Source of the DNA: Schistocephalus solidus
Lineage: Eukaryota; Platyhelminthes; Cestoda; Diphyllobothriidea; Diphyllobothriidae
Assembly: GCA_017591395.1 (NCBI GenBank)
Contig: WEDG01011521.1
Coordinates: forward strand, 1-64,000
Reading direction: 5' to 3'
DNA length: 64,000 nt
The notes below the pieces were generated by a model, which saw nothing but the letters and a program-made list of their open reading frames with translations, did no database searches and was not told where the DNA came from. The translations under genes and the position numbers were made by a program. Shown one piece after another: positions 23,301 to 31,130 of this stretch; position 1 is the stretch's first letter; each line of letters opens with the position of its first letter.

Positions 23301-26300
23301 AGCGAAGCTTACTGATTTCATTAGCGCTGAGCTCTACGGTTTGCTCGAAAATTTCGGTTTCTTTAAAAAAGACTGGACTGTACTCAGAAAAGATATGTCC
23401 TTCAATTATCGCGAATGCACGGAGAAAATTCGGTTCCAGCTGATCGAAAAAAGCATTTTTCCATGCTGACTTGGCAAAATCTCTCCATTGTGCTGGACAG
23501 CAAATTTGTTAGCGAGATATTTTACTGAATTTGCGCTGTCCAACCAAATTGGACTTCATTGTTGGGCCATTACAATTGGCTACAACGAACTGCGTCGAAA
23601 CAACTGGTATATCTAAATATCTCGCTTTGCCCCGTACTTAATATTCCCACGTATTCTGGTCGACTGGAATGTCATGATCTAGCCCTTGACTTTCAAGCAA
23701 GGATTGCTTTTGCCGACCTCCGGATGCCAACAACGCCAGCCAGGCGGTAATAAATAGTCTGAAACTCTAATATAGGTGTTTTGGCAAGAACGTAATATGC
23801 GACCCAATTCAGGGAACAAAGGATAGTTCAGCGTGTAATACGCCAACGTACTACTTTACTAGTTGAACTGACTAAAAATTTCGAAGAACTTCCTGCAAGA
23901 AAGTCATCGCAGCATTCAAACAGTTTCCTCCGAACACGCATAACCGTCGTCATGGGTATGATCTTATCTCTCAGTTTTACGTAAGTGTCGACTAAAATTC
24001 CATTCTGCCAACGTTTTTCTCATAGGTTACGGTGACGACTATTGTTTCCTTCGGCGCACGACCTTTACTACTCTTTTGACACGTAAATGCGCAAATTATT
24101 ACCTTATCAGTGCAAATCTGGGAAGTTCTGCCTCAGCCTATCCCACCCGTCTGTTTCTCATTAAAGCAATTTAAGCCTAATATGAGCACTAAACATATCA
24201 TTATAAAATCGTTGGCTAAATTCTTTGTCAGGTCGCCGCAAAGTTTTAGAGAGGGATCGTTGAGGTCGTTTTATCGCACCATCAAGAACATTTGTTGACG
24301 TCCCCATGTTCTCGTTCTGGTCAACAAACAATGTTGTCATCTCGCTATCATTCATACGAGCTCGACTCATAAGCATTGTCAGCTCGACGTCTGCTTTGTG
24401 TGACTATTTTTGGCTTCACAAACTGACAAGTCGGGTCCTTGTCTTTATGGCTGAAAATTTACAGTATTTTTTATATACGAAAGAGATACGATCGTCGGCA
24501 CAAGATCTTTATTAGCCTGGCGTTTTAGATTCCCACTCGACTCGATCATTCCAAACAAACAAGGGTCTGACTTTGTCTCAGATGATGAATTCCAGTGAGA
24601 ATCCGAAACTTCAAGCTAATAAAGCCGTTGTTCCAGCTATCGGTCTCTATCTTTCGTGACTACTTCCTGGAACTCGCCTCTTCCCTTCTATTGACACTTT
24701 TTTAATCGTTGTAATCAGTCCTCGAACCCCTTGTAGAGCGCTTAAGTGGTTTGTCTCCCCTTTTCAGTGTGCCTTTAGAATTGTTTGTGCCAGAAAATCT
24801 TACCTACTGTTCTGATTCTCTGAGACGGAATTTGTCAGAGTATATGTAATACGTGTGTGTGTGTGTGTGTGTGTTGGTTGAATTCGGTCCATCAGGGCAG
24901 AAGCTCTACATTGCATATGGAAACCTATGTCCTTAGAGCATTTTATGTGGCCTGTGTTTTTGTGCACTGCAATTGTTTACTAAGTTCAAGCTTTAGTTTC
25001 CTTGCATGCCCATCTGCAATGCATTTTTAACTGCAAGCACTCTGTGCGTGGCAGCAGGAAATTAAATATATAAGGAAAACAAAGTTACTGGCATTTCGGA
25101 GGATCAGTCAAGCCTGTCTGCGACCGCAAGGACTATACACTCTCCGGCGGAGATGATTGACGCTCCTTTACTACCTCCGTCCTTAAGCGTTTTAATTGGT
25201 TCAAATTTTCCATTATTTTTTCTATCAGTTCATCTCCTCAAGCCTTCCGTCGAAATTTCATTATCACTTATCTTTCTCAACTTTCATCGACATCTTACCG
25301 TGAACAACCCGATAGAGCTCGTTGTAGGTCTGCAAAAACCGAACTCCCAACCACTTTTGATTGTCCAGAAACGTTTTCTGTGCGACCTGGCCCTCAATGT
25401 TCACCTTGATTCCATCCCATCTCGCTGTCCGGATTTTTGCGCGTCGTATTAGGGAAAAGGTTCTTTTCTCTCCGTATACACCCCTTGTCATAGGTTTCTG
25501 TCTCCTCCTTCGGATACGGAATCTTCGCTTGTTGGCTGTAGATATTGACTCTGGTTAATCGGGACTGAAGTTTCATTCAAGGTCGGATGGCGAGGGGCCT
25601 GTTACACGTACCCGAGTGAAAAAAGTGAGGCCCATTTTTGTTCTCCTCGGAAGCGTTTGAAAAGCTGTTCCCTTTAAATGCAGCACAAATTGATTTGGTT
25701 AATGGGAGAGGAACACTAACGACCACTCGTTGGGTGGTGTATGTGTTTTTCGCGAATGGATCCCCTCTCACTCCCTCCCTCTCTCACACCCACTGTCACC
25801 TTGATATCATTTTCTAATTGCTTTCGTCCTCTTACTGAATCCTCACTGGTTGCCATTTTCATGCCGCACTCTCTGTTCATGTCTATACTCTGGCGCTTTC
25901 ATCCGGTCCTTTGGAACGTTAGTGGCCTCCTTGTCTTTTGTGACGCAGAGTCATCACTGCCATGTTAGCGACCGGTCGTTGATCCCTTTTAAGCATCCTG
26001 ACCATCTCTATCAACCTTAAAAAGAGTGAACGTGGGTCACTCCTTTCGACGTTCATCTCTTATCTGCCTCTCCGTAAGTTGGGAACGCCCGTCTACCCCC
26101 AATGGCCCGTTGTTTGAATAGAAGTGAGGAAACATACCACGAACATGGTAGTGCTAATATGGGCATTATTAGTGGTTACGGTGTTAAATGTTCAGTCAAA
26201 AGAAACACAGTTAACCAGGCCTGGGACGCCTTATTTGGTCTAAGAAAGGCATTCTATGGAAACCCGCCTCTCCTCGCGCTACTAAACAACCAACTGTTTC

Positions 26301-29300
26301 TCGGACAATGTCCAAAACTAGAAGACTGATCTCGTTCACAACTGCCGAAACCGGAAAGTTTAGCAAGAATGTCAATACTTTTATCATGGAATGTTAAACG
26401 GCATGACCGTAGAATGGATGTCCATCGATCAGACAGGGTGACATGCTCTTTTGCGCCTTGGGTTGGTTATAACTTACTAGCGTCAGAAATATCGGCAACA
26501 AATGCTCGTGCGACCCTAATAACTCGCAAAGAATTCTAACCCTAACGCATACGATGGATTGGGTTAGTATTAGGCTTAGGCTTGCATTTAGGGAGGCTTG
26601 GGTAGGTAAGCGTGTAATAGGTGTAACCTAGGGCTAAAAACTAGCTCACTTCGACGGTGGGCATATAAATTTGTTTTCACTGCCAACGGACTACCGCCCT
26701 TTTCCATCGTCTGAACTGCCCTGGCACCCCTACCACCGTTCCCTATTACACACCTGCCTATCAGTTGTGTTCACTAGGTGGTCGTTGCCTGTTAGGATGT
26801 CGTACAGGCATTCGCTGTCAAAATTTCCATCCTGGTTTGTTTTGTCCTCACCTTTCCATCACCAAAATTAAATTTTGGTGAAAATTTGATTCTTATGCAG
26901 GTTATCAAAAGAAAGTCCCAGCGGACGCCATGCAGCTATTTACGCCTTCACACGTCATTTAGCTTGTCGACGATGTCCACCATATGCCCCGCAGCAGGAT
27001 GGTGCATGGTCGGTGACTTGTGCGCAAATTAGTTTTAGGTGAGAGTAGACTTCCACTGCATCTTCCGTACTCTCTCTTTTCTTACCCACCTGTGCCCTGT
27101 GTCAAGACAGAGTCAAGAAGATTTGAGGCGGGGTCGGATGCAGATGAAGCATCTCCCACAGAGTGGGAGAGCGGGATGCGGCATGAGTGCACCTGCGCGT
27201 GCCCATGCTGGGCACGTGCACGCCCCCTTGTTTGGTATTTGTTATGGGATCGCATCCCAGATTAATAACGTCTACCGCACCCTGATTCGGCCCCCGTGTT
27301 GGTCCAACGCATTTATCACGTGGCCTGTTTAGGGAGCACACACACACACGACAGTTCGACCGTCGTAGTCCGACGATGTCCACCGTATGCTCATGGGAAA
27401 GTTGAGCAGGGACGGTGACTTGCGCGTGATTTAGTTTAAAGTGATAGTAGACTTGCGCTGCATCTACCGCACTCTCCTCCTCCCCCACCTGAGACCGGTG
27501 TCAAGACAGAGTCAAGAAAACCGGAGGCGGGAGAGGACGCAGGTGGCTGGCGCGGCCGGGTCCCCGAAGTCCTAGCCGCCCCTAGGCGTGCCACCACACC
27601 TCTATGTTCGGCATTTGTTATGGTAGCGCAACCCGAATAACGCATGCCATGCCCTAATGTGGCCCCCGTGTTGGTCCAACGCATCTACCACGTGGCCCAT
27701 TTAGGGGGCACACACACACACACACACGACAGTTCGACCGTCGTAGTCCGACGATGTCCACCGTATGCTCCATGGGAAAATGGAGCAGGGACAGTGACTT
27801 GCGCGTGATTTAGTTTAAAGTGATAGTAGACTTGCGCTGCATCTACCGCACTCTCTCCTCCTCCCCACCTGAGCCCGGTGTCAAGACAGAGTCAAGAAGA
27901 CCGGAGGCGGGAGAGGACGCAGGTGGCTGGTGCGGCTGGTTCCCTAAGTTCAAGCCGTCCCTTGGCGTGCCACCACACCTCCATGTTCGGCATTTGTTAG
28001 CGGAGCGCAATCCGAATAACGCATGCCGTGCCCTGGTGTGGCCCCCGTGTTGGTCCAACGCATCTACCACGTGGCCCGTTTTGGGGGCACACACACACAC
28101 ATACATACATACATACGATAGCTCGACCGTCGATTTCGACGATGTCCACCGTGTGCTCCACGGAAGGCTGGTGCAGGGACGATGACATGCGCGTGATTTA
28201 GTTTAAAGTGTTAGTAGACTTGCACTGAATCTACCGCACTCTCTCTCCTCCTACTCCACCTGAGCCCGGTGTCATAACAGAGTCAAGAAAACCGGAGATG
28301 GGAGAGGGCGCAGGTGGCTGGCGCGGCCGGAACCGCCCCTTATACATGCATACATACACGCTCCATTAGCGCTCTTTTCTGTTCCCGTTCTATGCTCTTG
28401 CGTGGACTTATTCCTACAATTTCTGTCCTTATTCTTGCCGCAGTCGCAGCAGTTCTACCATAAGTAATAGTGTAGCAGTATTATTAATAACGACTGTAGT
28501 TTAATATTGTTTCCGAGGATGTCATAGCGATAAACGATGGATTTACTGGACTACTAATTTCTCTTTCTATTTCCTTCAGCTTAATTAACTCAATCGGTTA
28601 ATACCTTTCAACCAACCGAACGTCAGTCTCATCCGGAAGTAACTGGCATCAAATTTTAATCTCAAGTGTTCTTAAACTCACGACTCCCAATGGGGCCTCT
28701 TAACTCAGGTCGTTAGAGCCTTGGATGTACTGAAGCCTCTCCCCCTCGCTATCATTCGTGAGACTTACACCGTGGCTGTCGAGTTTTTCACAATTGGGTC
28801 AAATTAATTATTTAAATCTGCCAGATCTCCCTCTCAATCTTTGGTTTATTTTTTCACTACTCCCAGTTACCTATTCAGGCCTTGCCTTTATCAGGGTTAC
28901 TTGGTTTCCACACTGGGCGTTTTATATACTTTATAGTACCTTATCTACCAGCCTAGTCTAGTGCTGGTTGAATTCTGGTGTTAACCACTATTGTTCCTGC
29001 CGAACAAAGTTTACTCGGCCCTTTCGCGCGTTTAAGTACTCCCTCTTTCAGAGAACTGCGAACAGAAAAATCGGAAAAATTGGTTCAGAGATCCTGGTCG
29101 CAAGTGCCATGCCGATCGTAGTCATCGTAGGGCCGCCGGTCTTCCCCACCTCTAGCCCTCCTCCGAAACGACATCTTCCGCATTTTCACCTCATAACCTT
29201 AAGTAGCATTTGACAGCAACTTTCATGTGAGTGATTTGTCGCATTGGGTTACCCTTTCTTTTTATTGATATTTTCGCCGTCTTTGTTCCACGGAGTTAGT

Positions 29301-29669
29301 GCAGCCTTCGTCTGATTTTAAAGTAGATGCTACTGAATATCCTCGAGTAGAGCTTATAATGAACGATGTAATTGTCACCGCCTGTTCGTTGAAGTTTCGG
29401 CCTTATTGTTTGCTGCAGCCGAAACATTGACCCCCTTATATCGTTCTAAATTCTGTCCATGGAATCGATACCAGTTCCATTGCTTTACATTTGCCGTTGT
29501 TATATCTGCTTAGGTTGGTTTATATGTTTCTTTATTCTGTTCTACAGCCGTTTTCGACCTGAAAGAAACCATACATTACATTGAACGTAATTCCATTTAC
29601 GTTCCGGGCCTGGATACCCTCAAACAACTTGTCTGTTCCATAACAAGACTCTGCCCACCCAGCGCTTAA
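3764..29669 (+). CDS. Gene 1: putative single-pass membrane coiled-coil protein with two LIR-like motifs (CCPG1/PBXIP1-like architecture)
   Basis: Spliced model. Exons: 3764-3802, 3842-3860, 4050-4239, 6824-7050, 10610-10654, an uncertain 10701-10718 or 10701-10729, 10909-10968, 16725-16811, 19916-20020, 21235-21339, 29548-29669. Reading phase stays continuous to a TAA stop at 29667. Without the uncertain exon the protein is 332 aa; with it about 338-349. Domains: residues 1-82 are Ser/acidic rich with F7-V-I-L10 and W62-A-V-L65, both in an SSS-aromatic-x-hydrophobic-LDES context. Residues 83-158 are very acidic, then S/F/L-rich. A basic-flanked hydrophobic helix starts near 165 (KRTAVVVLVIG). 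Coiled coil follows for about 100 residues, then a non-coiled tail ending CPPSA. Atg8-binding LIR motifs, one membrane span and a coiled coil is the CCPG1 ER-phagy-receptor order. The role is inference. I did not recognise a strict orthologue by sequence. Confidence 0.6.
3842..3860 (+). CDS. Gene 1 exon 2 (19-nt microexon)
   Basis: GAGGACATGGCTTCCTCAG encodes EDMASS plus the first base of a Gly codon. It sits between a TTATTTAG acceptor and a consensus GTAAGT donor, after a 39-bp intron. It continues the acidic stretch just after the first LIR-like motif. It runs from phase 0 to phase 1, matching both neighbours. Confidence 0.6.
4050..4239 (+). CDS. Gene 1 exon 3 with the second LIR-like motif
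   Basis: A 190-nt exon with acceptor CCTTCAAG at 4049 and donor GTAAGC at 4240, from phase 1 to phase 2. Its peptide begins SEDLVESLLIDNSS, then a Ser/Thr-rich linker, then SSSWAVLDESDTTLETSPPP. WAVL preceded by serines and followed by acids is a textbook W-type LIR (W-x-x-L/I/V). The motif repeats the exon 1 motif almost exactly. Human CCPG1 and PBXIP1 carry W-type motifs at a similar N-terminal place (established knowledge). Confidence 0.65.
6503..6745 (+). mobile_element. tRNA-derived SINE copy a
   Basis: Begins with a box-A-like tRNA start, TGGCTTAGTGGTTAGGGC, followed by GGTCGCGGTT where box B is expected. The conserved body reads GGCTGGCTGATAACGGCTACTAAGC, then AATATGCGGCTGCTGGCGGG. 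It ends near an AT-rich GATAAATAA tail. The same order recurs at 8.8, 30.2, 48.6-49.1 and 63.3-64.0 kb. It lies in a gene 1 intron, just upstream of exon 4. Confidence 0.75.
6824..7050 (+). CDS. Gene 1 exon 4 (acidic region)
   Basis: A 227-nt exon; acceptor TTTTTTCTGTCCAG ends at 6823, donor GTAAAC at 7051. It enters at phase 2 (CT+T gives Leu) and leaves at phase 1. The peptide MTATKNEEMEEDEADAEGG is strongly acidic, then Ala/Ser/Gly-rich, then amphipathic (SSLLERAFNFIQFLSDLLSN). It leads straight to the membrane segment of the next exon. The local ATG at 6825 is not needed as a start because the exon joins exon 3 in frame. Confidence 0.65.
7051..8320. other. Gene 1 intron sequence, no recognisable element
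   Basis: Part of the 3.6-kb intron between exons 4 and 5. Apart from the microsatellite and SINE listed next, I see no coding, RNA or transposon signal here. Confidence 0.4.
8323..8388 (+). repeat. (CTT)n microsatellite
   Basis: About 66 bp of nearly perfect CTT repeats with one CCT interruption near its start. It lies inside a gene 1 intron. Confidence 0.95.
8845..9110 (+). mobile_element. tRNA-derived SINE copy b
   Basis: The best-preserved head of the family: box-A-like GGCTCAATGGCTAGGGCGT at 8848-8866 and a box-B-like GAGTTCAGACC at 8890-8900. The body follows with ATAGCTGACTGATGACGGCTA, AAATGACCATCCCAGTCTCC and ATGCGGCTGCTGGTGGGG, then GAGTTAGTCCCAAGGC. These signals suggest Pol III ancestry. 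It lies in the gene 1 intron between exons 4 and 5. Confidence 0.8.
9111..10609. other. Gene 1 intron sequence, unassigned
   Basis: Remainder of the exon 4-5 intron. ORFs of 64-101 codons occur on both strands (for example 9540-9845 plus) but show no recognised domain. I could not assign an element here. Confidence 0.35.
10610..10654 (+). CDS. Gene 1 exon 5 (start of membrane helix)
   Basis: A 45-nt exon; acceptor CTCATTTTTAG at 10609, donor GTACGT at 10655, phase 1 to phase 1. It encodes DGTTKRTAVVVLVIG. The basic pair K-R followed by an unbroken hydrophobic run is a typical cytosolic border of a transmembrane helix. Alone the run is only about nine residues, so the helix needs the following small exon to reach full length. 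Confidence 0.6.
10701..10729 (+). CDS. Gene 1 exon 6 (second half of membrane helix; donor uncertain)
   Basis: Follows a 46-bp intron ending in CATGTTTAG. The in-frame peptide VLISVPCVHK extends AVVVLVIG into a helix of about 17 hydrophobic residues, which is the main reason for including it. The strong donor GTGAGT at 10730 leaves phase 0, but the next clear exon needs phase 1. A weak donor GTGTAC at 10719 would give phase 1, or a small exon near 10799-10820 could intervene. The exon's identity is fairly likely; its 3' end is not settled. Confidence 0.4.
10909..10968 (+). CDS. Gene 1 exon 7
   Basis: A 60-nt exon after an excellent pyrimidine tract (CCCTCTCCTCTCTCAAAG); donor GTGAAA at 10969; phase 1 to phase 1. 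It encodes RLSKQWFVYLDRWKDITKH, basic/aromatic and amphipathic. It would lie just past the membrane helix and lead into the coiled coil. The other two frames contain stops or do not join. Confidence 0.55.
11056..11590. repeat. Two diverged copies of a roughly 190-bp repeat
   Basis: The segment from about 11056 (TGAACTAAGGTCTATGGGGG) and the one from about 11389 (GGAACTAAGGCCTATAGGCG) match over their first 60 bp. They share later blocks: ACTTAAAGCCCAAACACTTG against CCTTAAGCCAATACCTGTG. The second copy contains a minus-strand TCGAACCC box-B-like word, so the family may be an old SINE. They lie in the intron between gene 1 exons 7 and 8. Confidence 0.45.
11591..15400. other. Gene 1 intron, unassigned
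   Basis: Part of the 5.8-kb intron between exons 7 and 8. Base composition at about 12.0-13.9 kb is more balanced than the surroundings. Overlapping ORFs are found there on both strands (118 codons minus at 12671-13027; 133 codons plus at 13330-13731). None resembles a known family to me. They may be decayed transposon sequence. Confidence 0.35.
15401..15620 (+). mobile_element. Penelope-like element terminus with degenerate hammerhead motif
   Basis: The sequence CCCTTATCTGATGCTGTCTC, then TTCGAGCTGGAATCTGAAAC, then GTCAG and AATAAAG aligns block by block with the minus-strand PLE terminus at 49.34-49.56 kb and with 24.58 kb. In the best copy the shared core is CTGATGA-(GGATTC..GAATCC)-GAAAC-GTC, the minimal hammerhead ribozyme reported from PLEs. 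Here CTGATGA has become CCGACAA, so the ribozyme is dead. Further matches (ACTTCCTGGGACTTGC against ACTTCCTGGAACTCGC at 24.66 kb) extend past the motif. Confidence 0.6.
16261..16428 (+). repeat. (CCT)56 microsatellite
   Basis: A perfect run of CCT for 168 bp, followed by an imperfect tail to about 16446. It creates artificial poly-Pro, poly-Ser, poly-Glu and poly-Arg ORFs on both strands, none of which is a gene. It is an all-pyrimidine mirror repeat able to form triplex DNA. It lies in the gene 1 intron about 300 bp upstream of exon 8. Confidence 0.98.
16725..16811 (+). CDS. Gene 1 exon 8 (coiled coil begins)
   Basis: An 87-nt exon, phase 1 to phase 1; acceptor GCATGAAAG at 16724 and good donor GTGAGG at 16812. 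It encodes DRLQSTEEDLEDCRKSLSKC, then DSQVHSQSK. The spacing of Leu and charged residues suits a coiled coil. The acceptor has a weak pyrimidine tract, the main doubt about it. Phase and sequence character join it to exon 9. Confidence 0.55.
17701..18335 (+). mobile_element. Penelope-like element ORF relic
   Basis: A 179-codon open frame to 18238 matches the N-terminal and pre-RT region of PLE proteins: ASFLRSIHEGTPRSKLPEDP, then RYVHNYSSTSIEALSPGPKP, then QLELETQFENLLNQTHDLQP. PLE polyproteins characteristically carry a VHN..S....LSLGPKF...QFENL pattern here (family knowledge). A shifted frame from about 18239 reads VTYKVPSSCSKFLGQ, like the start of the GIY-YIG endonuclease domain. The RT core between them is missing, so this is an internally deleted dead copy inside a gene 1 intron. 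Confidence 0.65.
18820..19760 (-). pseudogene. Merlin-type (ISXO2-like) DNA transposase relic
   Basis: The minus strand reads, in order: a zinc-ribbon-like block (KGCRKSDWQMMF..WLCRIKGCQSVQSVRKGNDFF); then ISGATEGHCQKYQRSPNAGV and DWFDCCTKVGF; the first catalytic block QIDEARFSRR; and RGAATVRFITECEVEAGPTI followed by HAHG. A distal block LLQGQLEKHFWRVLKEDDDP lies near 18.85-18.93 kb. This is the ISXO2/Merlin DDE transposase order. The second catalytic Asp, normally in a T-D-G/S-D-x context, is His here. Pieces are split over at least three frames, so it is inactive. Merlin elements are known from flatworms. It lies in the intron between gene 1 exons 8 and 9, antisense to the gene. Confidence 0.75.
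19916..20020 (+). CDS. Gene 1 exon 9 (coiled coil, 105 nt)
   Basis: Acceptor GGCTTCTCCACAG at 19915, consensus donor GTAAGT at 20021, phase 1 to phase 1. It encodes SLATANDKLHSSDSALTNC followed by LRTLNWRQEKIEQYKT. Thirty-five residues is exactly five heptads. The next exon has the same length and phase. Confidence 0.65.
21235..21339 (+). CDS. Gene 1 exon 10 (coiled coil, 105 nt)
   Basis: Acceptor CTCACTCTAG at 21234, donor GTTAGT at 21340, phase 1 to phase 1. It encodes NMEQLQEKLKTTTAANERMQ and then KTLIELQNKVIKYQE, an unambiguous leucine-heptad coiled coil. It joins exon 9 (A+AC gives Asn) and exon 11 (G+CC gives Ala) in frame. Confidence 0.7.
21654..22249. mobile_element. Foldback/MITE-like element with 9-bp target duplication
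   Basis: AGATCGATC occurs at 21654-21662 and again at 22241-22249, flanking 578 bp. The two ends are long imperfect inverted repeats. Left: AGGAAACAAAAGATAGGTCA..GCGAGTAATACG. Right, reverse-complemented: AGGAAACAAAGGATAGTCCA..GCGTGTAGTACG. Inner arms also match: GCCGGGTTAGTAGGGTCGCA near 21829-21848 is the reverse complement of sequence near 22091-22111. No transposase ORF is present. A 9-bp duplication with long inverted arms suits a MULE-like or related non-autonomous DNA element. It lies in the last intron of gene 1. Confidence 0.7.
23772..23860 (+). repeat. Solo arm of the foldback family
   Basis: CAAGAACGTAATATGCGACC..CAGGGAACAAAGGATAGTTC..GCGTGTAATACG closely matches the reverse complement of the right arm of the 21.65-22.25 kb element. 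Only one arm is recognisable, so it is a fragment. Confidence 0.6.
24522..24690. mobile_element. Inverted pair of Penelope-like element termini with hammerhead-like motifs
   Basis: The plus-strand motif at 24580-24613 (CAGATGATGAATTC..GAGAATCCGAAAC) matches the PLE hammerhead core except for one base in CTGATGA. Just upstream, 24522-24550 (GTTTTAGATTCCCACTCGAC) is a decayed copy in reverse orientation, giving a head-to-head arrangement. Downstream AATAAAGCC and ACTTCCTGGAACTCGC match the terminus at 15.5 kb. No PLE reading frame is attached. Confidence 0.55.
24853..24874 (+). repeat. (GT)11 dinucleotide repeat
   Basis: Perfect GT run of 22 bp in the last intron of gene 1. Confidence 0.95.
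24875..26440. other. Gene 1 last intron, unassigned
   Basis: Short overlapping ORFs on both strands (for example 25153-25576 and 25577-25968), none with a recognised domain. I see no clear repeat structure. Confidence 0.35.
26440..26640. repeat. Diverged fragment related to the foldback family
   Basis: GTGCGACCCTAATAACTCGC, then ATTCTAACCCTAACGCATACGATGGATTGGGTTAG, then GTAAGCGTGTAATAGG follow the same order as the inner and outer right arm of the 21.65-22.25 kb element. It is more decayed than the 23.8-kb copy. Confidence 0.45.
26969..28340 (+). repeat. Tandem array, unit about 380-400 bp, roughly 3.5 copies
   Basis: Units begin with GACGATGTCCACC at 26969, 27372, 27750 and 28138, giving periods of 403, 378 and 388 bp. 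Each holds GTGACTTGCGCGTGATTTAG-like, TAGTAGACTTGC, CTACCGCACTCTC, GTGTCAAGACAGAGTCAAGA and CCCGTGTTGGTCCAACGCAT blocks. Each of the first three ends in a CA-rich tract, with a (CATA)n stretch near 28.1 kb. The last copy is cut off near 28340. ORFs of 82-128 codons inside are not conserved in frame between units, so I treat this as non-coding minisatellite-like DNA. It lies in the last intron of gene 1. Confidence 0.9.
28341..29547. other. Gene 1 last intron, 3' part
   Basis: No recognised element between the tandem array and the terminal exon. It ends in the pyrimidine-rich acceptor TTTCTTTATTCTGTTCTACAG. Confidence 0.4.
29548..29669 (+). CDS. Gene 1 exon 11 (terminal exon, stop codon)
   Basis: Acceptor TTCTGTTCTACAG at 29547, entering at phase 1. 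It encodes AVFDLKETIHYIERNSIYVP, then a hydrophobic/basic end (TRLCPPSA), and stops with TAA at 29667-29669. It continues the coiled coil for about 15 residues, then departs from it. An AATAAA at 30226-30231 could be the poly(A) signal, though it abuts a SINE. Confidence 0.65.
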
Positions 29670-30086
29670 CAGTGATTTTTTGTCAATCCATTTTCATTTT
29701 GGGTTCATGAGCCATAGTTTTTTCATTGCTGAACCATTGCGCAATTGTTGGTTGTTCTGTTTTTATTTGTGCCAGAGGGGTCATTTTAAGGATCTTTTAT
29801 TCTCTTGATCATCAGCATAACATTTATCCATCTAAACTTTGGTTTGCCTTCCATTCTGTAAACAAACCTATTCACGGACTTCCTATCCGGTGTGAGCCTC
29901 TTGATCTCCTTTAATGTGTACGAAAGTTTCAGCCTCCTCCACATCTTCTTCAGCCATGTTTATCGAAACAGTTTTGCTGGCTTGGCGGACTCTGGAACTT
30001 AGCCGGCCAGTCTATTCGGCTAGCAAATTCTGTTTATCCTTCAATATAGCAAGCACGTGGGGCGAACCTGCCTTTGGGGAATTTGC

Positions 30087-31130
30087 TGTTTTTTTTGCAA
30101 CATGCATCTGTCCAGAAATAAGAAAGGTTCATCGAGAGAGGTTTATTGGAATCCTGATGTTTCAGAAAGCTTGGTCTGTTCTCCATTGTCAAACCGTTAG
30201 ATGCCGTTAGTTGGACAGAAATTGAAATAAAATAACATGGCCATTTCTGGCTTATAAGCCGTCATCATTTAGCCATACCCAACTCCAGGCGCTGCGACGC
30301 CCGAGACTCGCACTCGAGATCTGTTGTTTAAAAGTCCAACGTTCTACCTATTGTGCCACGAGCTTTTTGTCTTGTCAGTTTCGATGGGGAATCTTCACTA
30401 TGGTAAGTAGGCACACACCGATCGGTTACATCGAGCGTTTATCAATCCGTGAGCACTTACTTACTATAGAAATGGAAGCTGCATGCCATGATCTGTCTTC
30501 GACCTTAGGCTGATCGTTATTTTCCGTTTGCTGCCTCAGCCCCTTGGAGAATGTATGCCTGGAATTTCAGCTGCATGCATTGTGAGTCACCAACTCGATT
30601 GGGGGGGGGGGTCGGTTGAGCGTCTTCCGGTGTTGGTCAATCTGGCGGCTATTTTTATCCGTAGAGTGAGTTTGTCGTCAGACTGCCTGTGCGGCTTTCT
30701 GCGGTTCTGTGTGGCCGCCTTGTCCTGAACTTTGCGTAATTAACGACGTAAGGCTGGAAAATCAGCATAAAGGTTGATGCGGCTGTTGATGGGAGTGGAA
30801 CCTGAGTACATCGTCCTAAGATTTAGCGTTTCCATCCCTTGATTTGTCCTGGCCTGAGTTGGTAGCTCAATGATGATCGGAAAGTATGGCTTGTTTCTTT
30901 AACATTCATTGCAAGTTGAGAGTTTGGGTCTAAAAACAAGGTTTCCCATTCATGTTTCTGTAGGCGGATCTGCCCAAGGCCGTATAACAGCTTACGGCAC
31001 ACCACTTCAATTTCTATTCTATTAAATGTATTTACCGCTTTGAAAATGGTGAGTTAGCTAAACCATCAGAAACTTCAGCGTTTCAGTAAAATGGTTACGG
31101 TGATTCCTTCTGATTTATCTAATGAGGAGT
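30087..31130. repeat. Unidentified interspersed repeat, copy 1 (interrupted by a SINE)
   Basis: Collinear with 31940-32575. Shared blocks, in order: CTGATGTTTCAGAAAGCTTGGTCTGTTC, CATTGTCAAACCGTTAGATG, GCATGCCATGATCTG, GTGAGTCACCAACTCGATTG, TTCTGTGTGGCCGCCTTGTC and TTGGTAGCTCAATGATGATC. The SINE at 30236-30366 splits this copy. It includes an 11-bp G run (30601-30611). In reverse, both copies partly encode a similar peptide (QVMACNLQFYL and related), so an old retroelement or host coding sequence on the minus strand is possible. Confidence 0.65.
30236..30366 (-). mobile_element. tRNA-derived SINE copy c
   Basis: The reverse strand reads from the GCTCGTGGCACAATAGGTAG head to GGCTAAATGATGACGGCTTA and AAATGGCC. 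The 3' half (GCGGCTGCTGG block) is absent. It is inserted into repeat copy 1, so it is younger than that repeat. Confidence 0.7.

Noticed and set aside
27020..28188. ORFs of 82-128 codons inside the tandem array.
   Set aside because: They are not conserved in frame or length between repeat units.
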